The translations under genes were made by a program, and so were the position numbers. DNA of 64,000 bases, from assembly GCA_028293825.1 (NCBI GenBank), contig JAQGNY010000040.1, positions 1 to 64,000 on the forward strand, given 5' to 3'. The DNA is from Verrucomicrobiaceae bacterium (lineage in GTDB: Bacteria > Pseudomonadota > Gammaproteobacteria > Pseudomonadales > CAMLJR01). The notes under the pieces were generated by a model. It ran no database searches, was not told the origin of the DNA, and was given only the letters and a program-made list of their open reading frames with translations. Shown here piece by piece: positions 28,797-37,400 of this stretch; position 1 is the stretch's first letter, and each line of letters begins with the position of its first letter.

Positions 28797-30899
28797 ATGG
28801 AATACGCCATCCTAAAACAGTTTGACCAAGTTTCAGATTACGTTCGTCAAGTCTCCGCTATTGCGGATCAAAACAAAGAAGCTTTCGGCTTTTTGTCAGC
28901 TTCAGCTTACGAACAAATGGCTTCAAAGGGGCAGCTATGGGTTGCTGTCGATAATGCAAAAGAGCTTAAAGGCTACTTGATGTTTGGTGGCACTATGCCG
29001 ACTCTTAAGGTTTTTCAGGTTTATGCTTGTAAATCAGCTAAGGGGCATGGCATTGGTACGCAATTAATAGACGCATTAAAAGAATATGCTAGAGAAAAGT
29101 ACTACCACTCAATTGTTGCCAAAGTAGCTTCTGATTTATCTGCCAATAATTTTTGGGAGAGCAGAGGATTTTCAATCTACAGACAAGTTAAAGGTGGAAA
29201 AACAAAAAAACGAACAATAAATATCAGGGGATACCCGGTTTATGAAAATGATCTTTTTGGAAACTTAGCCAAAGAATCCACCGGCATCCAGCCCACCGGA
29301 CCAGTATTAGCACGCCCCATTTATGCCTTGGATTTGAACTTATTGCTCGATGTCTCTAAGGCCAGAGCGGGCTATAAGAAAGTCATAAAAATTATGCAAA
29401 TCGGCTTCCAAGGGGAATTTTTAATTTGCATAACACCGGAGTTTAAAAAAGAGCTTGAGCGCCAATCAGCCAACTTTTCTGATGATCCCATTTTAAGATT
29501 GGCTGAAGCGTTTCCAGTACTGAAGACTGATGATGATATTTCTGCTATTGCAGAATCCTTGAGAAACATTGTATTTCCTTCTCGAACATTAATCCGAAAG
29601 TCGGCACAGAATGATGAGTCTGATCTAATGCACTTGGCCTATTGTATATCGGCAGGCATAGGTGGATTTATTACACGCGAAAAAGCTTTATTGCGAGCCT
29701 GCAACGAGATCAAGGACAAACATGCCGTAGCAATTCTTTCGCCCGATGAGCTGATTTTGGAGGATAACGAGTCTTCGGATATTTCAACTCCGTTAAACTC
29801 CGATTTCTCATTTACAACCTCGTTGATAACTGATGAGGTCAAGAGTTTTCTTGATAGCTTCTCGGCACCAAAAGCAGTCACCGACGTACTGGTAGACACT
29901 TCCCCGACTAAAGATGCAACAAGTGTTTATGAGGCAAGATTGGACGGCTCTCTATTTGGAATTTATTTTTTCCAAAAACCAATGAAGACCACAAGCAGCG
30001 CCCTAGCTGCTTTGTATATAGATGAGAGCTGCCCGAAATCCACTGCTGCCATAGATCATTTCCTCGAAACGGCTTTTAGATATAAAAGTGGTTTTCCCTA
30101 TAGATTAGATTTGTACATAGGAAAAGGGCAAGATTCAACAGAAGAGACGCTCCTTAAAAAGGGTTTCTTTAAATCAGGCAATCACTTTGTAAAAATCATC
30201 AGCCATATCTTTTTAGAGGCCAAGAGCTGGCCTCGCTTCGCAAAAGATGTAAAGTCATTCTGTGGATTTTCCATCCCAGAAAAACTTCCGGCAAAGAAGG
30301 CGCTACAAAATACCGGCATTTTCTTTACTGATTCCAGTAATAAAATTCAGACATTTTCTTGGTTTGATTTTGAAACAATTGTCGGACCGAGATTTATACT
30401 AAACGCTGATAGAGACTGTATTCTCGTCCCCATCCAGGAAAACTATGCCGATGGATTAATAGGGAATGTCAGAAATCAGCTTTCCCTGCTATCAAGCCAC
30501 GACAAGACGCTTTTACTTGAAAAAGCGTATTTTCGCTCGACCGCCAAAGCATCCCTATTTAAAAGAGGAGGGGTTATTGCGTTCTATGTTTCTGGCAGTA
30601 AGAGCATTCAAGAACTCATTGGCTTTGCACGAATCACTTATTCAGAAGTAATTGACATCAATGAAGCGATTATTAAAGTAGATAGGCAAGGTGTTTTGTC
30701 TCGTCGAGAGCTCACCGAGTTCGCTGATAGCAACGAAAAAATACATGTTTTCACATTTGATAATTTTTTAGAATTTGATCAAAGAGTTTCTTTCTCAAAA
30801 GCGAAAGAACTTGGACTTATTAGCAGCGCAAATCTTGTTTCCCCTGAAAAAATAGATTTTGAAAAATTAAAAATCCTTATTGGAGAGGCTTTTAAATGA
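28797..30899 (+). CDS. Multidomain GNAT-PIN-ASCH-like protein of an accessory island
   Basis: The 700-residue protein combines domains not usually found together. Residues 1-145 form a GNAT acetyltransferase with the acetyl-CoA loop AKGHGIGTQL (81-90) and the closing ANNFWESRGF (116-125). Residues about 172-315 look like a PIN nuclease, with Asp179/Asp185, acidic residues around 215-219, Asp273/Asp276 and a Glu (295) where the last Asp is usual. Residues about 365-465 resemble a second, degenerate GNAT lacking the CoA loop. Residues about 538-660 resemble an ASCH/PUA-like RNA-binding fold. The ATG at 28797 has GAGG at 5-nt spacing; an ATG at 28755 is possible. It overlaps the next gene as ATGA and is visibly AT-richer than its neighbours. 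Function is unknown; RNA targeting is inferred. Confidence 0.8.
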   Translation: MEYAILKQFDQVSDYVRQVSAIADQNKEAFGFLSASAYEQMASKGQLWVAVDNAKELKGYLMFGGTMPTLKVFQVYACKSAKGHGIGTQLIDALKEYAREKYYHSIVAKVASDLSANNFWESRGFSIYRQVKGGKTKKRTINIRGYPVYENDLFGNLAKESTGIQPTGPVLARPIYALDLNLLLDVSKARAGYKKVIKIMQIGFQGEFLICITPEFKKELERQSANFSDDPILRLAEAFPVLKTDDDISAIAESLRNIVFPSRTLIRKSAQNDESDLMHLAYCISAGIGGFITREKALLRACNEIKDKHAVAILSPDELILEDNESSDISTPLNSDFSFTTSLITDEVKSFLDSFSAPKAVTDVLVDTSPTKDATSVYEARLDGSLFGIYFFQKPMKTTSSALAALYIDESCPKSTAAIDHFLETAFRYKSGFPYRLDLYIGKGQDSTEETLLKKGFFKSGNHFVKIISHIFLEAKSWPRFAKDVKSFCGFSIPEKLPAKKALQNTGIFFTDSSNKIQTFSWFDFETIVGPRFILNADRDCILVPIQENYADGLIGNVRNQLSLLSSHDKTLLLEKAYFRSTAKASLFKRGGVIAFYVSGSKSIQELIGFARITYSEVIDINEAIIKVDRQGVLSRRELTEFADSNEKIHVFTFDNFLEFDQRVSFSKAKELGLISSANLVSPEKIDFEKLKILIGEAFK

Positions 30900-31315
30900 T
30901 TGATGCAATTATCTCCATTAAACCAAGACATGTTGAAAACATCTTGTCGGGGAGAAAGACTGTAGAACTTAGGGCGAGAAGCATTAATTTACCTGCAGGC
31001 TCTCGGCTATGGATTTATACAACCCTTCCTGTTGGAAAAATAAGGCTATCTACGGAGATAAACTTCATCGAACTATTATCGCCGAGAGAAATTTGGAAAA
31101 AACACGGAAAGAGCATATGCATCCCAAAGAAAGAATTCGATGAGTACACACAAGGGCGTGATTTTGTAGCGGCTATAGGCCTGCGAAACATAAAGCCTTT
31201 AGACAACGATATTTGTTTGGATACAATGCGGAAATATCAGAAAAACTTCCAGCCGCCTCAATTCTTTTCAAAGCTCTATCCCGATCGGGCGCTGTACTCT
31301 GCATTTTATAAATAG
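30896..31315 (+). CDS. ASCH-domain protein coupled to the GNAT-PIN gene
   Basis: This 139-residue protein is a stand-alone ASCH domain (PUA-like fold) with the signature ISIKPRHVENILSGRKTVEL; Lys21 in G-R-K-T sits where the YqfB-type enzymes, which hydrolyse N4-acetylcytidine, carry a catalytic Lys. Whether this protein is an enzyme or only binds RNA cannot be told. Its ATG overlaps the TGA of the GNAT-PIN gene, so the two are translationally coupled and probably act together. Base composition is as AT-rich as its partner. Confidence 0.85.
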   Translation: MIDAIISIKPRHVENILSGRKTVELRARSINLPAGSRLWIYTTLPVGKIRLSTEINFIELLSPREIWKKHGKSICIPKKEFDEYTQGRDFVAAIGLRNIKPLDNDICLDTMRKYQKNFQPPQFFSKLYPDRALYSAFYK

Positions 31316-31672
31316 CTTTACGACGTCGTTAAACCGAGATGCGCAAAACACTACTGCAGCATATTAGAAGCAACAAATCATTGGTACTTTCTTCGCTCGA
31401 AAATTCAAAATTGCGAATATAGGTGGCACGGCCGGCGGGCGACCCATTCCTAACAGCTCCCCGTAGCGTGGATCCACAATTCAGAATGTAGTGCGCAATA
31501 ACCAAAGCGCACTTGTGCCCCGAATGGGGCAGCAGCATCACGATGAAATTCGATGCAATGTCGATAAGTCTTAACAAATTAAACAAGCAATCAAGTCTTG
31601 AGATTTGAACTCATCAAAATATCGCGAGCACTACTTAAGACCCAAGACTCAACCAGCCGCTAAGCACGAGCG
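31316..31672. other. Non-coding junction after the island
   Basis: This 357-bp stretch carries no convincing gene. It holds the right direct-repeat copy (31321-31347), a small hairpin GCCCC/GGGGC (31517-31530) and an attC-like sequence reaching the stop codon of the amidohydrolase gene. The G+C level changes along it, as at a recombination scar. Confidence 0.6.
31321..31347 (+). repeat. Right copy of imperfect direct repeat flanking the AT-rich island
   Basis: The segment starts CGACGTCGTTAAACCGAG and continues GATGCGCA-like, 5 bp after the ASCH stop. Read in the mctP frame, the sequence here gives TSLNRDAQNTTAAY and a TAG at the equivalent place, compared with TSLKPDAQNVVAVE and TAG at the true end of mctP. 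This suggests a remnant second copy of the mctP 3' end. Confidence 0.6.
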
Positions 31673-31678
31673 TTAGGC
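31568..31678 (+). other. attC-like sequence (integron cassette site candidate)
   Basis: At its left end lies GTCTTAACAAATTAAACAAGC, resembling the R''-L'' side of attC sites, and at its right end GCGTTAGGC, whose GTTAGGC fits the GTTRRRY core exactly. The 111-bp length is within the attC range, and AGTCTTG pairs with CAAGACT inside. The L'/L'' pairing is imperfect and no integrase is in the window, so this remains tentative. Confidence 0.3.
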
Positions 31679-32815
31679 AGCACCCAATCCAAAAATCCGT
31701 GCGGCATTGCCAAATGTCATCTGCTGGATTTCTGCTTCGGGAACGCCATCGAATTGCATGGCCACCATATCCTGCGAGTTCGGAAAAATTCCCTCCGCAT
31801 GCGGATAGTCATTGCCCCACATCAAACTATCCAGCCCTGTGGTGTGACGCATTTTCACCGCGACCGGATCGAACATAAAGGTGCAGGCGACCTGACGCTT
31901 CACGTAAAAACTCGGCAGCTCTTTTAATTTCAACTGACCACCGATCATCGTCAGCGGACCGGCGACCTGGGTGAAGCGACCGGCATAGGCGTAATCCATG
32001 TATTCGACCAGCCACGACAGCCAGCCGGCGCTGCCTTCGGTGAGGATGATTTTCAAATTGGGATGGCGTTCGAGAATGCCGCCGAATACCAGCCAGCAGA
32101 TCGTTTCGTTTTGCGCGACTGACGACCACATCAGCGAGGTCTGCGTCATGCCCGGCCAGATATCCATGTGGCGCTTTTCGGTATGGCCGAACGAGATGTG
32201 CATGCTGATCGGAATATTCAGCGCGGCCGCAGCTTCCCACAGCGGTTCCCAATACGGTTTGTAATACGGATTGTCGGGCAGGCAATCGGGGAGCAACGCG
32301 GGACGCAATCCCAACGCCGCCGCGCGCTGCAATTCGTTCACCACTGCGTCCATGCCGGCGTTCAACGGCAGCTGAATCGACGGCGCGAACTGTTGCAGGT
32401 GGTCGCGGTAATTGTCCGCGAGCCAGTCGTTCATCAGCCGGCACCACGCCAGATCGGCATCGCCCGGCATGTGGTGACCGAAACCCTCCGGGCCGATCAG
32501 CACTTCGGCGACAACGCCATCGCGCGCCATTTCGCGCAAGCGATCCTTCGGGTACGGGCTTGGATTGGAATCGCCGTGACCGGCCATCAGCATTTTGGCG
32601 GTTTCCTCCGGCTCAACCTTGCGGCCCATGCCCTGCATCGCCGTCATCAACGCGTTCTGATCCTGCATTTTGGCGAGGAAATTCGGCTGCACGAGGTAGT
32701 TGCCATCGGCGCGACGTTCCAGGTGCGGTACCAGTTCGCGGTAACTCGCGGTGAGTTCGTCGGCCAATTCTATGGGCGGGGACCAGTGGGAATCTGTTGT
32801 TATTAGTTTGCGCAT
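31673..32815 (-). CDS. Amidohydrolase family protein (ACMSD-like TIM barrel)
   Basis: The 380-residue protein belongs to the amidohydrolase-2 group of metal-dependent hydrolases and decarboxylases. Visible landmarks are DSHWSPP at the N-terminus, MHISFGH in the middle, ILTEGSAGWL and LMWGNDYPHAEG, the last carrying the metal-site Asp. The substrate is unknown; relatives act in aromatic-acid breakdown. GGAGGT lies 5 bases before the ATG at 32815. It is followed upstream by a VOC-family gene on the same strand. Confidence 0.88.
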   Translation of the reverse strand: MRKLITTDSHWSPPIELADELTASYRELVPHLERRADGNYLVQPNFLAKMQDQNALMTAMQGMGRKVEPEETAKMLMAGHGDSNPSPYPKDRLREMARDGVVAEVLIGPEGFGHHMPGDADLAWCRLMNDWLADNYRDHLQQFAPSIQLPLNAGMDAVVNELQRAAALGLRPALLPDCLPDNPYYKPYWEPLWEAAAALNIPISMHISFGHTEKRHMDIWPGMTQTSLMWSSVAQNETICWLVFGGILERHPNLKIILTEGSAGWLSWLVEYMDYAYAGRFTQVAGPLTMIGGQLKLKELPSFYVKRQVACTFMFDPVAVKMRHTTGLDSLMWGNDYPHAEGIFPNSQDMVAMQFDGVPEAEIQQMTFGNAARIFGLGAA

Positions 32816-33045
32816 GTTCACCTCCAGCTGTTTTTGCTGTGCATTCTTGGGTTGTTCTGCCGGGGCAAAACTTAACCGCTAAATACAAATAGAGGCAACC
32901 TATTTCAGCTAAAAATAGTCGTAAAACACATTAAATTTAGCAAATAAAGCAGACTCTATTTTCTAAACACCTTATTTGAGGCATCTATTTTAGCCGGCAA
33001 CCCGGCGCCGACCGACCACCGGCCGATCGCGACCGGTAAGCGAGG

Positions 33046-33483
33046 CTAGTACTTGGCCTCTTGTTCTGAGGCCTGATACAACTCGATCTGGTAGCCATCA
33101 GGATCGGTCAGGAAAAATACCGGTCGCCCTTCGAGTCCCGGCGCGCTGAAGGAGCGTGCAGCAAATCCGGCATCGGTGGCGCGGCGCGCGATAGCGGCGG
33201 CGTCGGTGGTATTGATAATCACGCGACCGAATCCGGCGCAGCCTGCGTTCGGCGTTTCGCCCAAATTCGCCAGCACCACAAACGGATCGCCACCCATCAA
33301 ATCGCCGCTGACCGAAAGCGCGATCTCGATCGGCGGACCGTCGAATGGCATCCGAATCGCCACTTTCAGCCCCACTATCTCGACATAAAATTTTTCCGAG
33401 CGCTGCATATCGGCCACGTTAAGACCCACACCGCCCATTTTGATGAGCGGCGCGCGCGAGCTGTCAGCCGGGCTTTTAGTCAT
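33046..33483 (-). CDS. VOC-family (glyoxalase/dioxygenase fold) protein
   Basis: This 145-residue protein has the paired beta-alpha-beta-beta-beta modules of the vicinal oxygen chelate superfamily, beginning IKMGGVGLNVADMQRSEKFY and ending FFLTDPDGYQIELYQ, where the Glu is a usual metal ligand. Members include glyoxalases, extradiol dioxygenases and epimerases. AAAGGAG precedes the ATG at 33483. With the neighbouring amidohydrolase and the divergent GntR-type regulator it may form a small catabolic locus. Confidence 0.88.
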   Translation of the reverse strand: MTKSPADSSRAPLIKMGGVGLNVADMQRSEKFYVEIVGLKVAIRMPFDGPPIEIALSVSGDLMGGDPFVVLANLGETPNAGCAGFGRVIINTTDAAAIARRATDAGFAARSFSAPGLEGRPVFFLTDPDGYQIELYQASEQEAKY

Positions 33484-33702
33484 TACGTTTCTCCTTTTAT
33501 TGTTAGGGTTCAAGACCGCTGAACGCTGGCACCATCAAGTTGAATGGCGCTTAGCAACGAACTATCGTGGCCGTCGTGTCGCTTGTGCCTCGTGAGGTAA
33601 TTCGATGTTGGCGGCGCCGGAATTAGGTATCCTCTTTCATAATTCAGTCAACTTAACCTTGCGCAATCTATTGCTTTAGGCAACAAAATCAGAGGGCTCA
33701 AT

Positions 33703-35094
33703 TTGACTTTTCTAGTCGATGACCGCGAAGCCGAGGCCGCCTCGAGCGCCGTGCCGGACTCCGCCGACGTGCAGCTTGCCGATCGGATCGCGCGTGGCAT
33801 CTTTGCCTCCAACGCAGCGCCGGGGACCGTCATCGCGTCGCAGCAGGAACTGCGGGCGTTGCATGAAGCCGGCCGCGCAGTGCTGCGACAGGCAGTGCGG
33901 ATTTTGGAGGAGCGCGGTATCGCCAAAATGCGTCGAGGCTTTGGCGGCGGCCTAGTCGTCGCCGAACCGAACGCCGATTTCGCCGCCCGCGCGTTGTCGA
34001 TCGTATTGGAAAGTCTGGGATCGGATACGCAGCAGTCATCGGTGCTGCTGGAAGCGGTGGACACGCACCTTTTTGTCCACGGCGCACCGCGACTGGGTCT
34101 TGAGCAATGCGCCGAATTGCTGCGCGCCGTGCAACGACTGAATCGCCTGCCCGATGATGAGTTCCTTCGCAGCGGCGCTCACCGCCAGCTGCATCGCGCA
34201 ATTCGCATCGCCTCGGGCGAGCCCGCCGTGCTGCTGGCCTACGGCACCGCCTTCGAGTACGGCCTGGACTTGATTCCGTACCGCGTCAATGTGGTATCGG
34301 AAGCGGCAAAAGGTGAGGCCTGGCAGATCACCTGCGACACCGCCACGGCGCTGGTTGCCGGCGATATGGGAAAGATGTTCGATTGCCGCCGCCGCCAGCG
34401 CGAAATGTTTCTGGCGAACTGGGGAAAATGGGAAGCCATCGCTCGCGACCCACTGCAACTGCCGCAGCTGAATGATCAGCAAAGACCGGAGTTCGAGCTA
34501 ACGAGCAATCGCGCCGAACGTCTGGCGCGGGAGATTTTGCGGGAAATCCGCCTGCTTGACTGGAAGCCGGGCGCACGCATCGGCAGTGGCAGCGAACTGA
34601 TGAGCCGCTATGGCGCCAGCGCCAACATCTTGCGGCAGGCCGTGCGCACATTGCAGGAACACGCCGCGGTCGATGTGGAAAAAGGTCGAAGCGGCGGTTT
34701 ATTTATCGCGGTCCCGGACCGGCAACGAGCGATTGAGCGCGCGCGCTTCTTCCTGCAAAACAGCGCGGCCACGGCGCTCGATATAAAGGCGTTTCTACTG
34801 CATCTGATATTGGAAACGCTGGAGCAAACGCCACCGATCGCCGCTAATAAATTACGCGATGACATGGGCACGAATAACGCAGTCTCTTTTATCGAGCTTT
34901 GTAAGCTGGTCGCAAAAATTTCGGCAAATCCGGTCACGCAAGTATTCACCGACATTCTCGCGCCGCTGTTGCCGAACGAGCAGCACACTGTTGCGGCATC
35001 GATTGCACGCGAAGCGCTATTGGCGCGCGATACCGCGCAGCGCAGACGGCTGATTCTCGCTGTCGCAAATGGAAATGTAATGTCGCAGGCTTGA
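33703..35094 (+). CDS. Double GntR-type transcriptional regulator (two fused halves)
   Basis: The 463-residue protein contains two GntR-like winged helix-turn-helix regions, about residues 22-85 and 267-339. Each has the pattern LRQAVR-x-L-x-E-x-x-A and a wing with a Gly-Gly pair (GFGGGLVV and GRSGGLFI), and each is followed by a helical FCD-like part. A single chain carrying two DNA-binding heads would be an internal pseudo-dimer. The likely start is TTG at 33703, with AGAGGG upstream. It is divergent from the VOC and amidohydrolase genes, which it may control; the ligand is unknown. Confidence 0.82.
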   Translation: MTFLVDDREAEAASSAVPDSADVQLADRIARGIFASNAAPGTVIASQQELRALHEAGRAVLRQAVRILEERGIAKMRRGFGGGLVVAEPNADFAARALSIVLESLGSDTQQSSVLLEAVDTHLFVHGAPRLGLEQCAELLRAVQRLNRLPDDEFLRSGAHRQLHRAIRIASGEPAVLLAYGTAFEYGLDLIPYRVNVVSEAAKGEAWQITCDTATALVAGDMGKMFDCRRRQREMFLANWGKWEAIARDPLQLPQLNDQQRPEFELTSNRAERLAREILREIRLLDWKPGARIGSGSELMSRYGASANILRQAVRTLQEHAAVDVEKGRSGGLFIAVPDRQRAIERARFFLQNSAATALDIKAFLLHLILETLEQTPPIAANKLRDDMGTNNAVSFIELCKLVAKISANPVTQVFTDILAPLLPNEQHTVAASIAREALLARDTAQRRRLILAVANGNVMSQA

Positions 35095-35114
35095 TGGTGC
35101 GAAAAGCTCAGCCA

Positions 35115-35792
35115 CTAACGCGCGATGCAACCCACCTGTCCGCGATTCAATTGCATGGCTCGAATCTGAATAGTGCGCGTGCGGCTCTCGATATAGGGCG
35201 TTGGCTTTGCGGCGTTCCAGCGAATGGGGTTCGGTAAAATTGCGGCGAGCCTTGCGGATTCGTACGGCGATAATTGCGCGGCGGGTTTGTGAAAATAATA
35301 TTGCGCGGCCGCTTCGGCGCCGAAAATTCCCGGGCCCCATTCGGCGATATTTAAATAAATTTCGATAATGTGGCGCTTGCTCCACGCGGCATCCAGCGAC
35401 AACGCCAGCGGTGCTTCCAATACCTTGCGTGCTGCGCCGCCACCGGTCCACAAAAACACATTGCGTGACACCTGCATGCTGATCGTGCTGGCGCCGCGCA
35501 ATTTTTCGCCGTCGCTGTAATCCTCAACCGCATCGGCAACCGCGTCGAAATCGATGCCGTGATGTATGCAAAAACGACCGTCTTCCGAGGCGATAACAGC
35601 GCGCTGTAAATTCGTGCTGATGCGCTCTATCGAAACAGTGCGGTGATCGATCCAACGGTGATTGTGATACGCGCTGATTAACATCGTCAGCGTGACGGGC
35701 GGACTGAAAAATCGAAACAACAAAAGCCCGGCAATCCACACAAATAAAATTGCACCGATAAAAACTTTCAGAATTTTTTTTAGAAATTTCAT
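35115..35792 (-). CDS. mtgA: Monofunctional biosynthetic peptidoglycan transglycosylase
   Basis: This 225-residue protein has one N-terminal membrane helix (about 10-30) and a GT51 domain containing the catalytic EDGRFCIHHGIDFDAV segment and GASTISMQVSRN. It polymerises lipid II into glycan strands without a transpeptidase domain. Length is typical. It converges on the GntR-type gene 20 bp away. Confidence 0.95.
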   Translation of the reverse strand: MKFLKKILKVFIGAILFVWIAGLLLFRFFSPPVTLTMLISAYHNHRWIDHRTVSIERISTNLQRAVIASEDGRFCIHHGIDFDAVADAVEDYSDGEKLRGASTISMQVSRNVFLWTGGGAARKVLEAPLALSLDAAWSKRHIIEIYLNIAEWGPGIFGAEAAAQYYFHKPAAQLSPYESARLAAILPNPIRWNAAKPTPYIESRTRTIQIRAMQLNRGQVGCIAR

Positions 35793-35818
35793 TGCATCGG
35801 TACAGCGTGTGGCAAGTC

Positions 35819-35856
35819 AAATCCCCCCTTTAATAAAAGGGGGGTTGGGGGGATTT
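35819..35856. repeat. Nested C/G-run palindrome between rhlB and mtgA
   Basis: The outer arms AAATCCCCCC (35819-35828) and GGGGGGATTT (35847-35856) are complementary, and an inner stem CCCCCCTTT/AAAGGGGGG (35823-35844) shares the left arm, so two alternative hairpins are possible. It starts at the base after the rhlB stop. The pattern resembles a REP-like palindrome I recall from many bacterial genomes and may act as a terminator or mRNA-end stabiliser. Only one copy is in this window. Confidence 0.7.
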
Positions 35857-37245
35857 CTACGACAACAATTCCGCCGGCGGCATTTCGCAGTCGATTTTTT
35901 TGCCGAGCAGGGTTTCTAGCGCAGGCAATAAAAAGCCATCGTCTTCGCTGGCAAAACTGATCGAGGTGCCAGTGGCGCCGGCACGACCGGTGCGGCCGAT
36001 GCGATGCACGTAATCTTCCGGATCTTCCGGCAAGGCGTAATTCACCACGTGGCTGACTGCATCGACGTGAATGCCGCGTCCGGCGACATCGGTTGCCACC
36101 AACACTTGCAGCTTGCCGTCTTTAAAATCCTGCAGTGTTCGCGTGCGCTTGTTCTGCGGAATCTCGCCGGAAATCATGTCGCAGTTGACGCCGGATTTTT
36201 TTAATTTCTCGCACAGCCAACGCGTTTCGTCGCGGCGATTGGCGAACACGATGACGCTGGTTGCATCGGGCTGTTTCAGAATATTGCGCAGCAGCTGAAA
36301 TTTCTCGCGCTCGGTCACCATGTACACTTTTTGCGTGACGTTATCGGTGGCGACGCGCTCGGGCTGGATTTCAACGTTGACCGGCTCGAACGTCCACTGC
36401 GTGGTGAGATTCATAATGTCCGGCGTGAACGTCGCGCTGAACAATAAGGTCTGGCGATGCGAAGTCGGCGGCGTACTGCGCACGATGCGTTTCACCTGCG
36501 GAATAAATCCCATATCGAGCATGCGGTCGGCTTCGTCGATGACGAGAATTTCAACCTGATCGAGATACAAATCTTTGCGCTGCTGAAAATCGAGCAAGCG
36601 GCCCGGCGTGGCGACAACCACATCGACCAGCGTCGAGTGCAGTTGATTTAATTGTTTCTGATAATCCATCCCGCCGATCAGTGTCAGCACGTTGAGGCCG
36701 GTGTATTTGCCGAGTTTGGTGGCGTCGTCCGCAATCTGCTGCACCAGCTCACGCGTCGGCGCGATGATCAGCGCGCGCGGCTCGCCAACAAAGCGTTCTT
36801 CGGCGATGGGGTTAACCAGCAAGTCGTTAAATACCGTCACCAAAAACGCGGCGGTTTTGCCGGTGCCGGTTTGGGCCTTGCCGATGGCATCGTGGCCGCA
36901 CAGCGTTTGCGGCAGCACCGCTGCTTGAATCGGCGAGCAGTATTCGAAACCTAAATCGGCGATGCCATGTAGCAGACGCTCGTCGATGCCGAGATCGTGA
37001 AAGCGTGTTTTGCCCGCTTGCGGCGGCACCGCGAATTGCTCGGGCGACCAGCTTTGATGGATTTCGGCCTTGGCCGCGTGTTTGCTTTTTGCACCTCGTG
37101 CACGCAGCTTGCGCGCAGGCGCCTGCGCGTCGACGCGATCGGATTGCTCATCTGCATCGTCAGGCGCTGGGGAGTCGAAAATTTCACTGGCCGCGAGTTC
37201 GGCTGAGGGCGTACCGGATAAGGATTTAAACCATTTGCGTATCAA
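35857..37245 (-). CDS. rhlB: DEAD-box ATP-dependent RNA helicase RhlB
   Basis: The 462-residue protein begins [11 protein letters not shown] and shows all helicase motifs: Q motif near 85-115, AQTGTGKT (motif I), DEAD (II), SAT (III) and [10 protein letters not shown] (VI). The Ala/Lys-rich N-terminal 75 residues are a basic extension. RhlB unwinds structured RNA, in enterobacteria as part of the RNase E degradosome. RhlB is the best match among DEAD proteins because of its start and C-terminal features; assignment to another subfamily is possible. Confidence 0.88.
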   Translation of the reverse strand: MIRKWFKSLSGTPSAELAASEIFDSPAPDDADEQSDRVDAQAPARKLRARGAKSKHAAKAEIHQSWSPEQFAVPPQAGKTRFHDLGIDERLLHGIADLGFEYCSPIQAAVLPQTLCGHDAIGKAQTGTGKTAAFLVTVFNDLLVNPIAEERFVGEPRALIIAPTRELVQQIADDATKLGKYTGLNVLTLIGGMDYQKQLNQLHSTLVDVVVATPGRLLDFQQRKDLYLDQVEILVIDEADRMLDMGFIPQVKRIVRSTPPTSHRQTLLFSATFTPDIMNLTTQWTFEPVNVEIQPERVATDNVTQKVYMVTEREKFQLLRNILKQPDATSVIVFANRRDETRWLCEKLKKSGVNCDMISGEIPQNKRTRTLQDFKDGKLQVLVATDVAGRGIHVDAVSHVVNYALPEDPEDYVHRIGRTGRAGATGTSISFASEDDGFLLPALETLLGKKIDCEMPPAELLS

Positions 37246-37400
37246 GGAGCGGTCTCAGAGTTGCGATAAATAGCGTTGGTGGCGAAAGAGTTGTGCGACG
37301 AAGAGCTGGATAAGATTTGGGCGGCCACGATTATCACCGCCCCGCCCGCACTTGGCAAACCCGCGGCCGCCTGGCGCGCACCCGCTGCCTCCTTTCCTAT

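Noticed and set aside
28797-31315. Naming the island as a known defence system
   Set aside because: The architecture does not match any defence system I can name with certainty, so only domains and context are reported.
28638-31672. Firm call of an integron cassette array
   Set aside because: No intI is in the window, the attC-like site is imperfect and the left end lies inside mctP coding sequence; kept only as a tentative finding.
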